Part shown: positions 1 through 9,486 of the stretch, piece by piece
How the letters are laid out: each line of letters starts with the position of its first letter
How positions within the stretch are numbered: the first letter of the stretch is position 1
Source: JBCBGF01 sp039820585
Lineage (GTDB): Bacteria > Pseudomonadota > Alphaproteobacteria > Rhodobacterales > Rhodobacteraceae
DNA length: 23,512 nucleotides
Direction: 5' to 3'
Assembly: GCA_039820585.1 (NCBI GenBank)
Contig: JBCBPV010000057.1
Coordinates: 1-23,512 of the forward strand
Position numbers and translations under genes: made by a program
Notes under the pieces: model-generated
Told to the model about the DNA's origin: nothing
Seen by the model: only the letters and a program-made list of their open reading frames with translations
Database searches by the model: none

Positions 1-2
1 CA

Positions 3-1532
3 CTCTTGAACGCGACCGGCGGCACCCGAACGCTCAGCCGCCACCTGTCCGATCTGTTGGCGCGCGCGGATCGCATCGCGGCAGGGCCGGATGGGGGCGC
101 GCATGACCTGTGGGCTGAGGCACCAGGGCGGCAGGCCCGCCAGACCATGGACGAGCTTGTGCGCGAAGGCGATGCGGGCGGGACGCTGGACAGTGCCGAG
201 TTCGCCAACCTCTTGCGATCGATCCTGCAACGCCAAGACGTGCGCGACCCGATACGCCCGCACCCGCAGGTGATGATCTGGGGCACGCTGGAGGCACGGG
301 TGCAGGGGGCTGATCTGGTGATCCTGGGCGGTTTGAACGAGGGCAGTTGGCCCAGCCTGCCTGCGCCCGATCCCTGGCTGAACCGCGCGATGCGGCGAGA
401 TGCGGGTCTATTGCTGCCCGAACGGCAGGTCGGGCTATCGGCGCATGATTATCAACAGGCGGTCGCTGCCCCCCAGGCGGTGCTGACCCGGGCGGTGCGC
501 AGTTCCGATGTGGAACCTGTGCCTTCGCGGTGGCTGAACCGGCTGACCAATCTGCTGGCGGGCTTGCCCGAACAAGGCGGCACGGCGGCGTTGGAGCAGA
601 TGCGCGCGCGTGGGCAGATCTGGATCGACCGGGCCGAGGTGCTCGAGCGCGCCGAACCGGTGAACCCGGCCGCGAGGCCTGCGCCAAGGCCGCCGGTGGA
701 AGATCGGCCAGACCGCCTGTCGGTCACTGCGATCCAGCGCCTGATCCGCGACCCGTATGCGATCTATGCCCGCTACATCCTGCGCTTGCCGGTGGTCGGG
801 CCGTTGCGCCCGCAGGCGGATGCGCTGGTGCGGGGTGACGTGCTGCACCAGGTGTTTGATGCGTTCGTGCAACCCGAATCGCCCGGTCCGGACGCGAAGG
901 CCGATCTGTTGAACACCGCAGACACCATCCTGTCGCGCGAAGTGCCCTGGCCCGTGGCGCGCCGCTTGTGGCAAGCCCGGCTTGCGGGGGTGGCGGATTG
1001 GTTTCTGGACTTGGAAGCGCAGCGCAGGCGCGAGGTCACCTTTGTTGCGTCTGAGTGCGAGGGGGCGATCACACTGGATGAGGTGGGCTTTACCCTGCAC
1101 GGCATCGCCGACCGGATCGACCGCACCCGCGATGGGCGGCTGGTGATCGTGGATTACAAGACCGGTGCCCCGCCCAGCGCCGGCGTCATGGAAAGCTTCG
1201 ACAAACAGTTGCTGCTAGAGGCAGTGATGGCCGAGGCGGGCGGGTTCGCAGGTGTGCCTGCCGCGCCGGTGGATCATGTGGCCTATATCGGGCTGGGCGC
1301 GTCGCCAAAATTCGCCCCCTACACGGTGGAAGACAGTGACGGCCGGCACTTTGCCACCGCGACCGTGCGGGCGGGGTTGATCCGCCTGATCGCGCAGTAT
1401 CAGCGACGAAGTCGGGGCTACACCGCGCGGCGTGCCATGCAGAAGGTACGGTTTGAAGGGGATTACGACCACCTTGCCCGGTTTGGTGAGTGGGACGATA
1501 GCGACACCGCCATGCCCGAGGATGTGGGATGA
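3..1532 (+). CDS. addB: AddB, double-strand break repair helicase/nuclease subunit (5' partial)
   Basis: C-terminal half of AddB, the partner of AddA in the RecBCD-like enzyme that resects double-strand DNA ends for RecA loading. The frame is open to the left edge, so the true start lies outside; family members are roughly 1000 residues and about 510 are present. A GLNEGSWP helicase-like motif lies near residue 107. The RecB-type nuclease domain follows: GDVLHQVFD near 277 (metal-binding His), GIADRID near 366, IVDYKTG near 382 and QLLLEAV near 401. Only one cysteine is present in the fragment (about residue 351), so the four-cysteine iron-sulfur staple of Bacillus-type AddB is not visible. 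The stop overlaps the addA start as ATGA, which indicates translational coupling. Family assignment is firm. Confidence 0.93.
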   Translation, partial: LLNATGGTRTLSRHLSDLLARADRIAAGPDGGAHDLWAEAPGRQARQTMDELVREGDAGGTLDSAEFANLLRSILQRQDVRDPIRPHPQVMIWGTLEARVQGADLVILGGLNEGSWPSLPAPDPWLNRAMRRDAGLLLPERQVGLSAHDYQQAVAAPQAVLTRAVRSSDVEPVPSRWLNRLTNLLAGLPEQGGTAALEQMRARGQIWIDRAEVLERAEPVNPAARPAPRPPVEDRPDRLSVTAIQRLIRDPYAIYARYILRLPVVGPLRPQADALVRGDVLHQVFDAFVQPESPGPDAKADLLNTADTILSREVPWPVARRLWQARLAGVADWFLDLEAQRRREVTFVASECEGAITLDEVGFTLHGIADRIDRTRDGRLVIVDYKTGAPPSAGVMESFDKQLLLEAVMAEAGGFAGVPAAPVDHVAYIGLGASPKFAPYTVEDSDGRHFATATVRAGLIRLIAQYQRRSRGYTARRAMQKVRFEGDYDHLARFGEWDDSDTAMPEDVG

Positions 1533-4500
1533 CCGCGCTGCACCCCGCCACCCTGGCGCAGAACCGCGCAGCCAACCCTGTCAGTTCCACCTGGCTGTCG
1601 GCCAATGCGGGGTCGGGCAAGACCCGGGTTCTGACCGACCGTGTGGCGCGGCTATTGCTGGCAGGCGTCGATCCGCAGAACATCCTGTGCCTGACCTATA
1701 CCAAGGCCGCGGCCAGTGAGATGCAGAACCGACTGTTCCAGCGGCTGGGCGCGTGGTCGATGCTGGCCGATGATCTGTTGCGGAATGAGCTGCGGGGGCT
1801 GGGGGTCGAGGATCTGAGCGACCTCAGCGATGCGCGCACGCTTTTTGCCCGCGCGATCGAGACGCCCGGTGGGCTGAAAATTCAGACGATCCATTCGTTC
1901 TGCGCGGCCTTGTTGCGGCGCTTCCCGCTGGAAGCTGGGGTGAGCCTTGGGTTCACCGAGATGGATGGGGCCGCACAGGCGCATCTCATCGCCGATATTC
2001 TGGACCAGTTGGCAGAGCAGGATGCGGGCGGCTGTGTCAGTGGGGTGGCACGGTATCATGCGGGCGATGATTTGGGCGCTTTGTCGATGGAGGTGGCCAA
2101 ACATCGGCTTGCCTTCAAATCCGCGCCAAGCCGGGATGAGATCCTGGGGCGCTATGGTCTGTCGCCGGGGTATTCGGCGGCCTCGCTGGACAAAGAACTA
2201 CAGGGGGCAGGGGCGATCTTGCGGGCGGCGGCGCCAATACTCGCCGCGGGCAGCGCGTCGGAACAAAAGGTCGCCGCAACGCTGCGCACCATCGACCTCG
2301 ATGGAACGGCGTCGACTGTCTTGCCCGTGCTGGAAGGGCCGTTTCTGTTTGGCAAAACTGCCGCAACGCCCTTTGGCTCGAAAGCCGGGAAGTTTCCCAC
2401 CAAGGCCACCCGTGCGGCCCATCCGGGCCTTGCCGATGATCTTGACCGCTTGATGGACACTGTCGAACGCCTGCGCGGCAGTCGCCTCGCATTGGAGGCG
2501 GCAGAGAAATCGCATGCACTGCACGACTTCGCCACTGCCTTCCTGCCCGCGTATGAGGCCGCGAAGCAGGCGCGCGGATGGCTGGATTTCGATGATCTGA
2601 TCCTGCGCACCACCGCGCTTTTGAGCGATCCTTCCGTCGCGGCCTGGGTTCTTTATCGGCTGGATGGCGGGATCGACCATGTCTTGGTGGACGAGTCGCA
2701 GGATACCAGCCCAGCGCAGTGGCGGATTGTTGAGTTGCTGACGCAAGAGCTTGGGTCGGGCGACGGGGCGCGGGCCGATGTGCCGCGCACGTTGTTTGTC
2801 GTGGGAGATAAGAAGCAATCTATCTATTCGTTCCAGGGCGCCGATGCGGACGCGTTTGAGCGGATGCAGGCAGCGTTTACAGAGCGATTGCGCGCGCAAG
2901 GCGGGCTGCAAGGGCTATCGCTGGCGCATTCGTTCCGTTCATCGCCAGCCATACTTGCCGCGGTGGATGCCACGTTCGAGGCAGAGGCGGGTGCAGACCT
3001 TGGCACCGACATGCGCCACATCGCGTTTCACGATGCAATGCCCGGGCGCGTTGATCTGTGGCCGGTGCTGCCCAAGGCCGATGCCCCCGAGGATGGCGAC
3101 TGGACCGATCCGGTCGATATGCCCGCGCCAAGTGCGGCGTCGAATGTACTGGCCGATAAGATCGCCGGGGAAATCCGGCGCATGATCGATGCGGGCACGG
3201 TGATCGCGCACCCCAAGGACGGCGCGCGACCGGTTGGCGAAGGCGATTTCCTGATCTTGGTGCAGGGCCGGTCGGGCGGGGGGGATCTGTTTCACAAGAT
3301 CATTCGCGCCTGCAAGGTGGCGGGGCTGGCGGTGGCCGGGGCAGACCGGCTGAAAATAGGCGGCGAGTTGGCGGTGCGGGATCTGCGCGCGCTGTTGTCA
3401 GTGCTGGCCCTGCCCGAAGACAGCCTATCGCTTGCCGCTTCGCTGCGCTCGCCTTTGTTCGGGTGGAGCGAGGGACAGCTTTTTGACCTCGCCGCCGGGC
3501 GCGAGGAACGCCACCTTTGGCCCGCCCTGCGCAACCAGCAGGACGCGCATCCGGAGACTTGGGCAATGATCAGCGATCTGCGCGACGCCGCGGATTTCCT
3601 GCGGCCCTATGACCTGATCGAACGCATCCTGATCCGGCATCGGGGGCGCGAGCGTCTGATCGCCCGGCTGGGGCCCGAGGCTGAGGATGGGGTGGATGAG
3701 CTTTTGAACCAGGCGCTGTTGTATGAGGCGCAGGAAACGCCCAGCCTGACGGGGTTCCTTGCCTGGCTGGATGGGGAAGATGTCGAGGTGAAGCGCCAGC
3801 TTGACCAGGGCGGCGGGCGGATCAGGGTGATGACGGTGCATGGCGCCAAGGGGCTGGAAGCGCCCGTGGTAGTCTTGCCCGATACGTTGCGCGCGCGGGC
3901 GGGCGGGCGCGATGCGGTGGTCGTCGATGGCGATGGGGCGGCGCATTGGAAACCGTCGGCGGATGCGACGCCTGCGGCCCTTGCCCCCACATTGGCCCAA
4001 GAGGCAGAGGCCGAGACACGCGAACGCCAGCGCTTGCTGTATGTGGCGATGACGCGGGCGGAAAGCTGGCTGATCGTCTGCGGGGCAGGGGATGAAGAGA
4101 AGACGGATGGCACGTGGTACGGGACGGTTGAAGCGGGTTTGTCGCGGCTAGACGCGGGCGCGTTAGAGACCCCGACAGGCACGGGACGTCGGTTTGCGCG
4201 TGGGGACTGGCCTGCGGATCAGGGGCGGGGCGGGGTGCAGGATACGGGCCAGCATAGCGACCTGCCGCGTAGCGCGACCCGGCCCGCCGATCCCCCCGAT
4301 CCAACGCCCCGCACCGTGTCACCGTCCGCTTTGGGCGGGGCCAAGGCGTTGCCGGGCGATGCTGGTGCGGATGAAGAGACTGCGTTGCGACGTGGCCGGC
4401 AAATGCACCTTCTTTTGGAACATCTGCCCCTGATCCCCGCCGACGCCCGCGCCGAGTTTGCGGAGGAGTTGCTGGCCTTTGGCGAGGACGCGGCCCCGCG

Positions 4501-4897
4501 TGAGGCCGCGCGTGCAATGGCGGCAGAGGTGTCGGCTTTGCTGGACGCGCCCGCGCTTTCGCATCTGTTTGAACCAGAGGCGCTGGCCGAGGTGCATATC
4601 ACCGCCACCTTGCCCGAGCTGCAGGGCCGCCGCGTCCACGGTGCCATCGACCGGCTGCTGATCGGCGACACCCGCATCCTTGCCGTCGATTTCAAAACAA
4701 ACGCCGTGGTCCCGGACACGCCCGCGACCGTCCCCGACGGCCTGTTGCGCCAGATGGGCGCCTATCGCGCGGCATTGATGCAGATCTATCCGGGACGCGA
4801 CGTGGACACCGCGATCCTTTGGACTCGCACTGCTGCGCTCATGCCGTTACCCAACGACATCGTGATGAAGGCCTTGCAACAGACGACCATATCTTGA
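1529..4897 (+). CDS. addA: AddA, UvrD-like helicase and nuclease subunit
   Basis: A 1122-residue superfamily 1A helicase with a C-terminal RecB-type nuclease, full length for alphaproteobacterial AddA. Visible motifs in order: Walker A ANAGSGKT (25-32), motif Ia LTYTKAAASEM (about 55-65), Walker B VDESQD (about 387-392), GDKKQSIYSFQG (about 425), motif V TVHGAKGLE (about 770), motif VI LLYVAMTRAE (about 837), then nuclease motifs HGAIDRLL (about 1037), VDFKTN (about 1052) and QMGAYRAA (about 1076). With AddB it unwinds and degrades broken DNA ends in the cytoplasm. Its ATG overlaps the addB stop by 4 nt, so both subunits come from one message. All catalytic motifs look intact. Confidence 0.96.
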   Translation: MTALHPATLAQNRAANPVSSTWLSANAGSGKTRVLTDRVARLLLAGVDPQNILCLTYTKAAASEMQNRLFQRLGAWSMLADDLLRNELRGLGVEDLSDLSDARTLFARAIETPGGLKIQTIHSFCAALLRRFPLEAGVSLGFTEMDGAAQAHLIADILDQLAEQDAGGCVSGVARYHAGDDLGALSMEVAKHRLAFKSAPSRDEILGRYGLSPGYSAASLDKELQGAGAILRAAAPILAAGSASEQKVAATLRTIDLDGTASTVLPVLEGPFLFGKTAATPFGSKAGKFPTKATRAAHPGLADDLDRLMDTVERLRGSRLALEAAEKSHALHDFATAFLPAYEAAKQARGWLDFDDLILRTTALLSDPSVAAWVLYRLDGGIDHVLVDESQDTSPAQWRIVELLTQELGSGDGARADVPRTLFVVGDKKQSIYSFQGADADAFERMQAAFTERLRAQGGLQGLSLAHSFRSSPAILAAVDATFEAEAGADLGTDMRHIAFHDAMPGRVDLWPVLPKADAPEDGDWTDPVDMPAPSAASNVLADKIAGEIRRMIDAGTVIAHPKDGARPVGEGDFLILVQGRSGGGDLFHKIIRACKVAGLAVAGADRLKIGGELAVRDLRALLSVLALPEDSLSLAASLRSPLFGWSEGQLFDLAAGREERHLWPALRNQQDAHPETWAMISDLRDAADFLRPYDLIERILIRHRGRERLIARLGPEAEDGVDELLNQALLYEAQETPSLTGFLAWLDGEDVEVKRQLDQGGGRIRVMTVHGAKGLEAPVVVLPDTLRARAGGRDAVVVDGDGAAHWKPSADATPAALAPTLAQEAEAETRERQRLLYVAMTRAESWLIVCGAGDEEKTDGTWYGTVEAGLSRLDAGALETPTGTGRRFARGDWPADQGRGGVQDTGQHSDLPRSATRPADPPDPTPRTVSPSALGGAKALPGDAGADEETALRRGRQMHLLLEHLPLIPADARAEFAEELLAFGEDAAPREAARAMAAEVSALLDAPALSHLFEPEALAEVHITATLPELQGRRVHGAIDRLLIGDTRILAVDFKTNAVVPDTPATVPDGLLRQMGAYRAALMQIYPGRDVDTAILWTRTAALMPLPNDIVMKALQQTTIS

Positions 4898-4922
4898 CGT
4901 TCCCACAGCGCCTACCTACCTT
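4894..4922 (+). promoter_or_regulatory. Possible sigma-70-type promoter for trxA
   Basis: TTGACG (4894-4899), overlapping the addA stop codon, is followed after 17 nt by TACCTT (4917-4922). The -35 is close to the TTGAC that dominates alphaproteobacterial housekeeping promoters; the -10 is degenerate. It would give a leader of about 27 nt before trxA. The same arrangement, TTGAC-N17-TACCT, precedes rho at 17699. Sequence match only. Confidence 0.4.
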
Positions 4923-4955
4923 CCCACTCTGACCCGCTACTCAAGGAGAGCTGCC

Positions 4956-5276
4956 ATGGCGACCGTCGCCGTCACTGATGACACGTTCGACGCCGAAGTC
5001 CGCAATTCGGACGTTCCGGTCGTTGTTGATTTCTGGGCCGAATGGTGCGGGCCTTGCAAACAAATCGGCCCCGCGCTGGAAGAGTTGAGCGCTGAGTATG
5101 AGGGCAAGGTGAAGATCGTGAAGGTCAACGTCGACGACAACCCCAACTCGCCCGCACAAATGGGCGTTCGGGGTATTCCGGCGCTATTCATGTTCAAGGA
5201 TGGCGAGGTTGTGTCGAACAAGGTGGGCGCGGCCCCGAAAGCCGCGCTGCAAAGCTGGATCGACGAGGTCGTCTGA
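4956..5276 (+). CDS. trxA: Thioredoxin 1
   Basis: A 106-residue cytoplasmic thioredoxin that reduces protein disulfides through a CXXC redox pair and is itself recharged by thioredoxin reductase. The active site is W-C-G-P-C at residues 30-34, and the cis-proline loop GIPALFMF places Pro75 opposite it, both diagnostic of the family. Length is typical and there is no signal peptide. The ATG is preceded by AAGGAG at about 6 nt spacing. It lies 58 nt after addA, has its own candidate promoter at the addA stop, and is closed by a hairpin terminator, so it is probably largely monocistronic. Confidence 0.97.
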   Translation: MATVAVTDDTFDAEVRNSDVPVVVDFWAEWCGPCKQIGPALEELSAEYEGKVKIVKVNVDDNPNSPAQMGVRGIPALFMFKDGEVVSNKVGAAPKAALQSWIDEVV

Positions 5277-5296
5277 GCCTTTGCACAACCCGATTG

Positions 5297-5323
5297 AGAG
5301 GGCGCCCCAGCGGGCGCCTTTTT
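5297..5323 (+). terminator. Rho-independent terminator after trxA
   Basis: A GC-rich inverted repeat, GGCGCCC (5301-5307) and GGGCGCC (5312-5318), encloses a 4-nt CAGC loop and runs directly into five T residues (5319-5323). The T-run can also pair with the purines before the stem. It starts 20 nt after the trxA stop, as expected for an intrinsic terminator. Confidence 0.88.
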
Positions 5324-5331
5324 CATGTGTG

Positions 5332-5360
5332 CTTGTGGCCTGCACGCCGCGCCGCCATAT
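5332..5360 (+). promoter_or_regulatory. Candidate RpoH (heat-shock) promoter for hslV
   Basis: CTTGTGG (5332-5338) is followed after 14 nt by CGCCATAT (5353-5360). This resembles the sigma-32 consensus CTTGAAA-N11-16-CCCCATNT; the -10 element matches 7 of 8 positions counting N. It sits just after the trxA terminator and would start transcription about 20 nt before the hslV ATG. hslVU is a classic RpoH target in other proteobacteria, which supports the assignment, but it is a motif match only. Confidence 0.5.
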
Positions 5361-5388
5361 AGGCCCCAAGCAATGGACGGAGCAGGCA

Positions 5389-5946
5389 ATGGCCGACACA
5401 GAGTTTCCCGGCTGGCATGGCACCACGATCATCGGTGTGCGCAAGGGCGGTAAGGTGGTGATCGCGGGCGATGGGCAGGTGAGCCTGGGCCAGACCGTGA
5501 TCAAAGGCACGGCGCGCAAGGTACGGCGGCTTAGCCCCGGCGGGTTTGACATCATCGCGGGCTTTGCGGGGTCGACGGCGGATGCGTTTACGCTGCTGGA
5601 GCGATTGGAGACGAAGCTGGAGGCGACGCCTGGGCAGTTGCAGCGGGCGGCGGTGGAGTTGGCCAAGGATTGGCGCACCGACAAGTACTTGCAAAAGCTG
5701 GAGGCGATGCTGATCGTGTCGGACGGAACCGAGCTGTATGTGGTGACCGGGGCAGGCGATGTGCTGGAACCAGAACATGACGTGACGGCGATCGGGTCGG
5801 GCGGCAACTATGCGCTGGCGGCGGGACGGGCGTTGATGGACGGAGACCTCGACGCCGAGGCGATTGCCCGCAAGGCCATGGCGATTGCGTCGGATATCTG
5901 CGTCTACACCAATGGCAATCTGACGGTGGAAACGTTGGGCGGGTAA
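5389..5946 (+). CDS. hslV: HslV, peptidase subunit of the HslVU (ClpYQ) protease
   Basis: A 185-residue N-terminal-nucleophile threonine peptidase that forms the proteolytic chamber of the ATP-dependent HslVU protease, which degrades misfolded and regulatory proteins. The first 11 residues are a removable propeptide ending WHG; the nucleophile is the Thr at position 12 in GTTIIGVRKGG. GDGQVSLGQTVIKGTARKVR is the conserved block after the active site. The ATG at 5389 is chosen because the family sequence begins there and CGGAG lies about 6 nt upstream; the frame is open further upstream but that part runs through the terminator and is not conserved. A heat-shock-type promoter precedes it. Its ATPase partner hslU is separated from it by one membrane-protein gene. 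Confidence 0.96.
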   Translation: MADTEFPGWHGTTIIGVRKGGKVVIAGDGQVSLGQTVIKGTARKVRRLSPGGFDIIAGFAGSTADAFTLLERLETKLEATPGQLQRAAVELAKDWRTDKYLQKLEAMLIVSDGTELYVVTGAGDVLEPEHDVTAIGSGGNYALAAGRALMDGDLDAEAIARKAMAIASDICVYTNGNLTVETLGG

Positions 5947-5950
5947 TCGC

Positions 5951-7018
5951 GTGATCGGAACCGATGACATCCGCGCCGCCGTGGCTTCGGGCCTGTTGAC
6001 CGAAGGGCAGGCGGCTTCGCTGACTGCGCTGGCTGACAGTCGGCGCGGCGCGCGTGAGGGGTTGGACGCCGGGGATGAGCCGTTTGAGCTGTTCCGCGGC
6101 TTCAACGAGATTTTCGTGATGGTCGGTCTGGTGATCCTCGCCTCTGGCTGGGCGGGTGTCGTAGGCTGGACGGTGGCAACCGATCTGACAACATGGCGCA
6201 GCACGTCGATCTTCTATTCGGGGGTGTCGGCAGTGCTGGTCTGGATCCTGGCGGAATATTTCATCCGTCGCCGCCGCATGGTGGGCCCTGCGATCCTGTT
6301 GTCGCTGATGTTCGCGGGCAATGCGGGCTTCGGCTTCGTCCAACAATACGCGCAGGTCTTCATGCTGGCACAGGAAGACTTTTCCTCGCTGATCCTGCCC
6401 GGTCTTTTGACGGTGGGCGCGATCTTCGTCTTCTGGCTGCGCTTCAAGGTGCCGTTCGCCATGGCGCTGATTGCAATCGGTCTGTTCGCCACCGCGCTTC
6501 TGGCCGCCGCGACCCGGTCGGGCACGCCGCAGGATATCAGCGATATCTTCGTTTTGTCGGCGGAATCCAATTTCGGATGGATCACGCTGGCGCTTGGCAT
6601 TGTCACCTTTGCCGCCGCCATGGTTTTCGACGGATCAGACCCGCACCGCGTCACCCGCCGGTCGGCGCAAGGCTTCTGGCTGCACCTTGTCGCGGCACCG
6701 ATGATCATCAACACCGTCGCGCTGTCGATCCTGTCCACCGATGGGCAGACGATCACGATTTTGGTCGCCATGACCGGTTTCGCCCTTGTCGCCATCATCA
6801 TCGACAGGCGCAGTTTCCTGTTGGCGGCCATTGCCTATGTGCTTTCGGTGCTTCTGACCGTGAACCCGGCGTTTGAAAATGCCAACGCAGCCCGCATCAT
6901 CCTAGGCCTTGGCGTTTTCCTTGTGATCCTTGGCGCGTTTTGGGCCCGCATCCGCGCAGGTCTTCTTACCGCCCTTCCCCTTGGCCGCTTCCGGGCGTAT
7001 CTGCCCCCTGCGCACTGA
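5951..7018 (+). CDS. Polytopic membrane protein of unknown function between hslV and hslU
   Basis: A 355-residue integral membrane protein that I cannot assign to a function. After a soluble N-terminal segment of about 50 residues there are about ten hydrophobic spans (roughly 52-74, 84-104, 110-131, 145-163, 168-188, 206-226, 241-262, 266-284, 287-305, 314-332), with arginine-rich loops such as FIRRRRM near 105. The layout of a short cytosolic head followed by many short spans is reminiscent of DUF2157-type proteins, but that is only a resemblance. The start is a GTG 4 nt after the hslV stop with no good ribosome binding site, so it probably depends on hslV translation. hslU begins 12 nt after its stop, making it part of the hslV-hslU transcription unit. 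Confidence 0.85.
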   Translation: MIGTDDIRAAVASGLLTEGQAASLTALADSRRGAREGLDAGDEPFELFRGFNEIFVMVGLVILASGWAGVVGWTVATDLTTWRSTSIFYSGVSAVLVWILAEYFIRRRRMVGPAILLSLMFAGNAGFGFVQQYAQVFMLAQEDFSSLILPGLLTVGAIFVFWLRFKVPFAMALIAIGLFATALLAAATRSGTPQDISDIFVLSAESNFGWITLALGIVTFAAAMVFDGSDPHRVTRRSAQGFWLHLVAAPMIINTVALSILSTDGQTITILVAMTGFALVAIIIDRRSFLLAAIAYVLSVLLTVNPAFENANAARIILGLGVFLVILGAFWARIRAGLLTALPLGRFRAYLPPAH

Positions 7019-7030
7019 ACAGGACGTTCC

Positions 7031-8330
<1,300 letters not shown>

Positions 8331-8341
<11 letters not shown>

Positions 8342-9449
8342 GCGCCCCGGCGCGGCGACTTTCTTTCTGATTGCGGCACTTTTAGGTTTGGTAGCCTGTA
8401 CCCCGCGCGGTCCGCTGACTCTGGTGTCGGACGCGGGCGAGATCGGGACAGTACAGGATGTGTTCACCGCCACCACGCGCGCCCGGACCAATGGCGGGCT
8501 TGGCGGATCGGAGCGCAGCGAAGTGCCCGATTACACCAAGCTCAGCATCTCGGTCCCACCAGATCGCAGCCCGGGCAGCATCACCTTTCCCAAAGGCACG
8601 CCCGATCCCGCGACGGATTTCCTGGTCACGGCGGCGCAGGCCTTCACCGACGGCCCGGCCTTCCGGCGGGATCTGTCGCAGGCCCTGGCCCGGACGCCCG
8701 CCGATGATCGCGAGGTGATCGTCTATGTTCACGGGTTCAACAACACCTTTGCCGAAGGTGTCCTTCGGATCGCCCAACTCGACCATGATATCGAGTTGCC
8801 CGGCGTGGCCGTCCATTATTCCTGGCCCAGCTCAGGCAACCCGTTGGGCTATGCCTATGATCGCGACAGTGCGCTGTTTGCCCGCGACGGGTTGGAACAG
8901 TTGATTGGTGAGATCCGCCGCGCGGGGCCACGGCGGATCACCCTTGTGGCGCATTCCATGGGCGCGCTTCTGACGATGGAGACGTTGCGCCAGATGGCCA
9001 TCGCGCGACCTGGCACGGTGCATCGCCAGATTGATGCGGTGGTGCTGTTGTCGCCCGATATCGATATCGATCTGTTTCGGGCGCAGGCCCACCGGATCGG
9101 AACCCTGCCGCCGGAGTTCGTCATCTTTACCTCTGAACGCGACCGCGCCCTTGCGCTGTCGGCCCGGTTGACCGGACAACGCGAGCGCCTGGGCAACATC
9201 ACCAATCCCGCGGATGTATCCGACCTGACCGTGACGCTGATCGACGTGACCGCGTTTTCATCGGGCGTGGGGCATTTCGTGGCGGGGTCGTCACCCGCGC
9301 TGATCCAGATTTTCCGCCGGATCCCCAGCGTAGAACGCGCGTTCCAGCGGGACAGGTCGGGACGGGCGGGGCTGTTTCCGGGTACGGTTCTGACAATTCA
9401 GAACGCGACCGAAATCATCCTGTCGCCCAACGCGGCCCTATCGCGCTAA
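8331..9449 (+). CDS. DUF900-type alpha/beta hydrolase, predicted lipoprotein
   Basis: A 372-residue predicted serine hydrolase. The start at 8331 gives a lipoprotein signal: a basic N-terminus, a hydrophobic stretch and lipobox LVAC with the modified cysteine at residue 23. Upstream in-frame starts would lie inside hslU and spoil this signal. The core carries VYVHGFNNTF (131-140) and the nucleophile elbow VAHSMG with Ser209; a catalytic His is likely at 315 (GVGHF), and the acid may be Asp243, 245 or 271. This pattern matches the DUF900 hydrolase family, whose substrates are generally unknown. The ATG overlaps the hslU end by 11 nt, so translation is probably coupled to hslU. Envelope location is inferred from the lipobox; substrate is unknown. 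Confidence 0.88.
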
Positions 9450-9486
9450 CACTTTCCAACTCGGGCGCGACAGGTCACACAGCGAC

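Noticed and set aside
4170..4330. A Pro/Gly-rich, low-complexity segment in addA that could suggest a frameshift
   Set aside because: The frame continues without interruption and the nuclease motifs downstream are intact; it fits a linker between helicase and nuclease domains.
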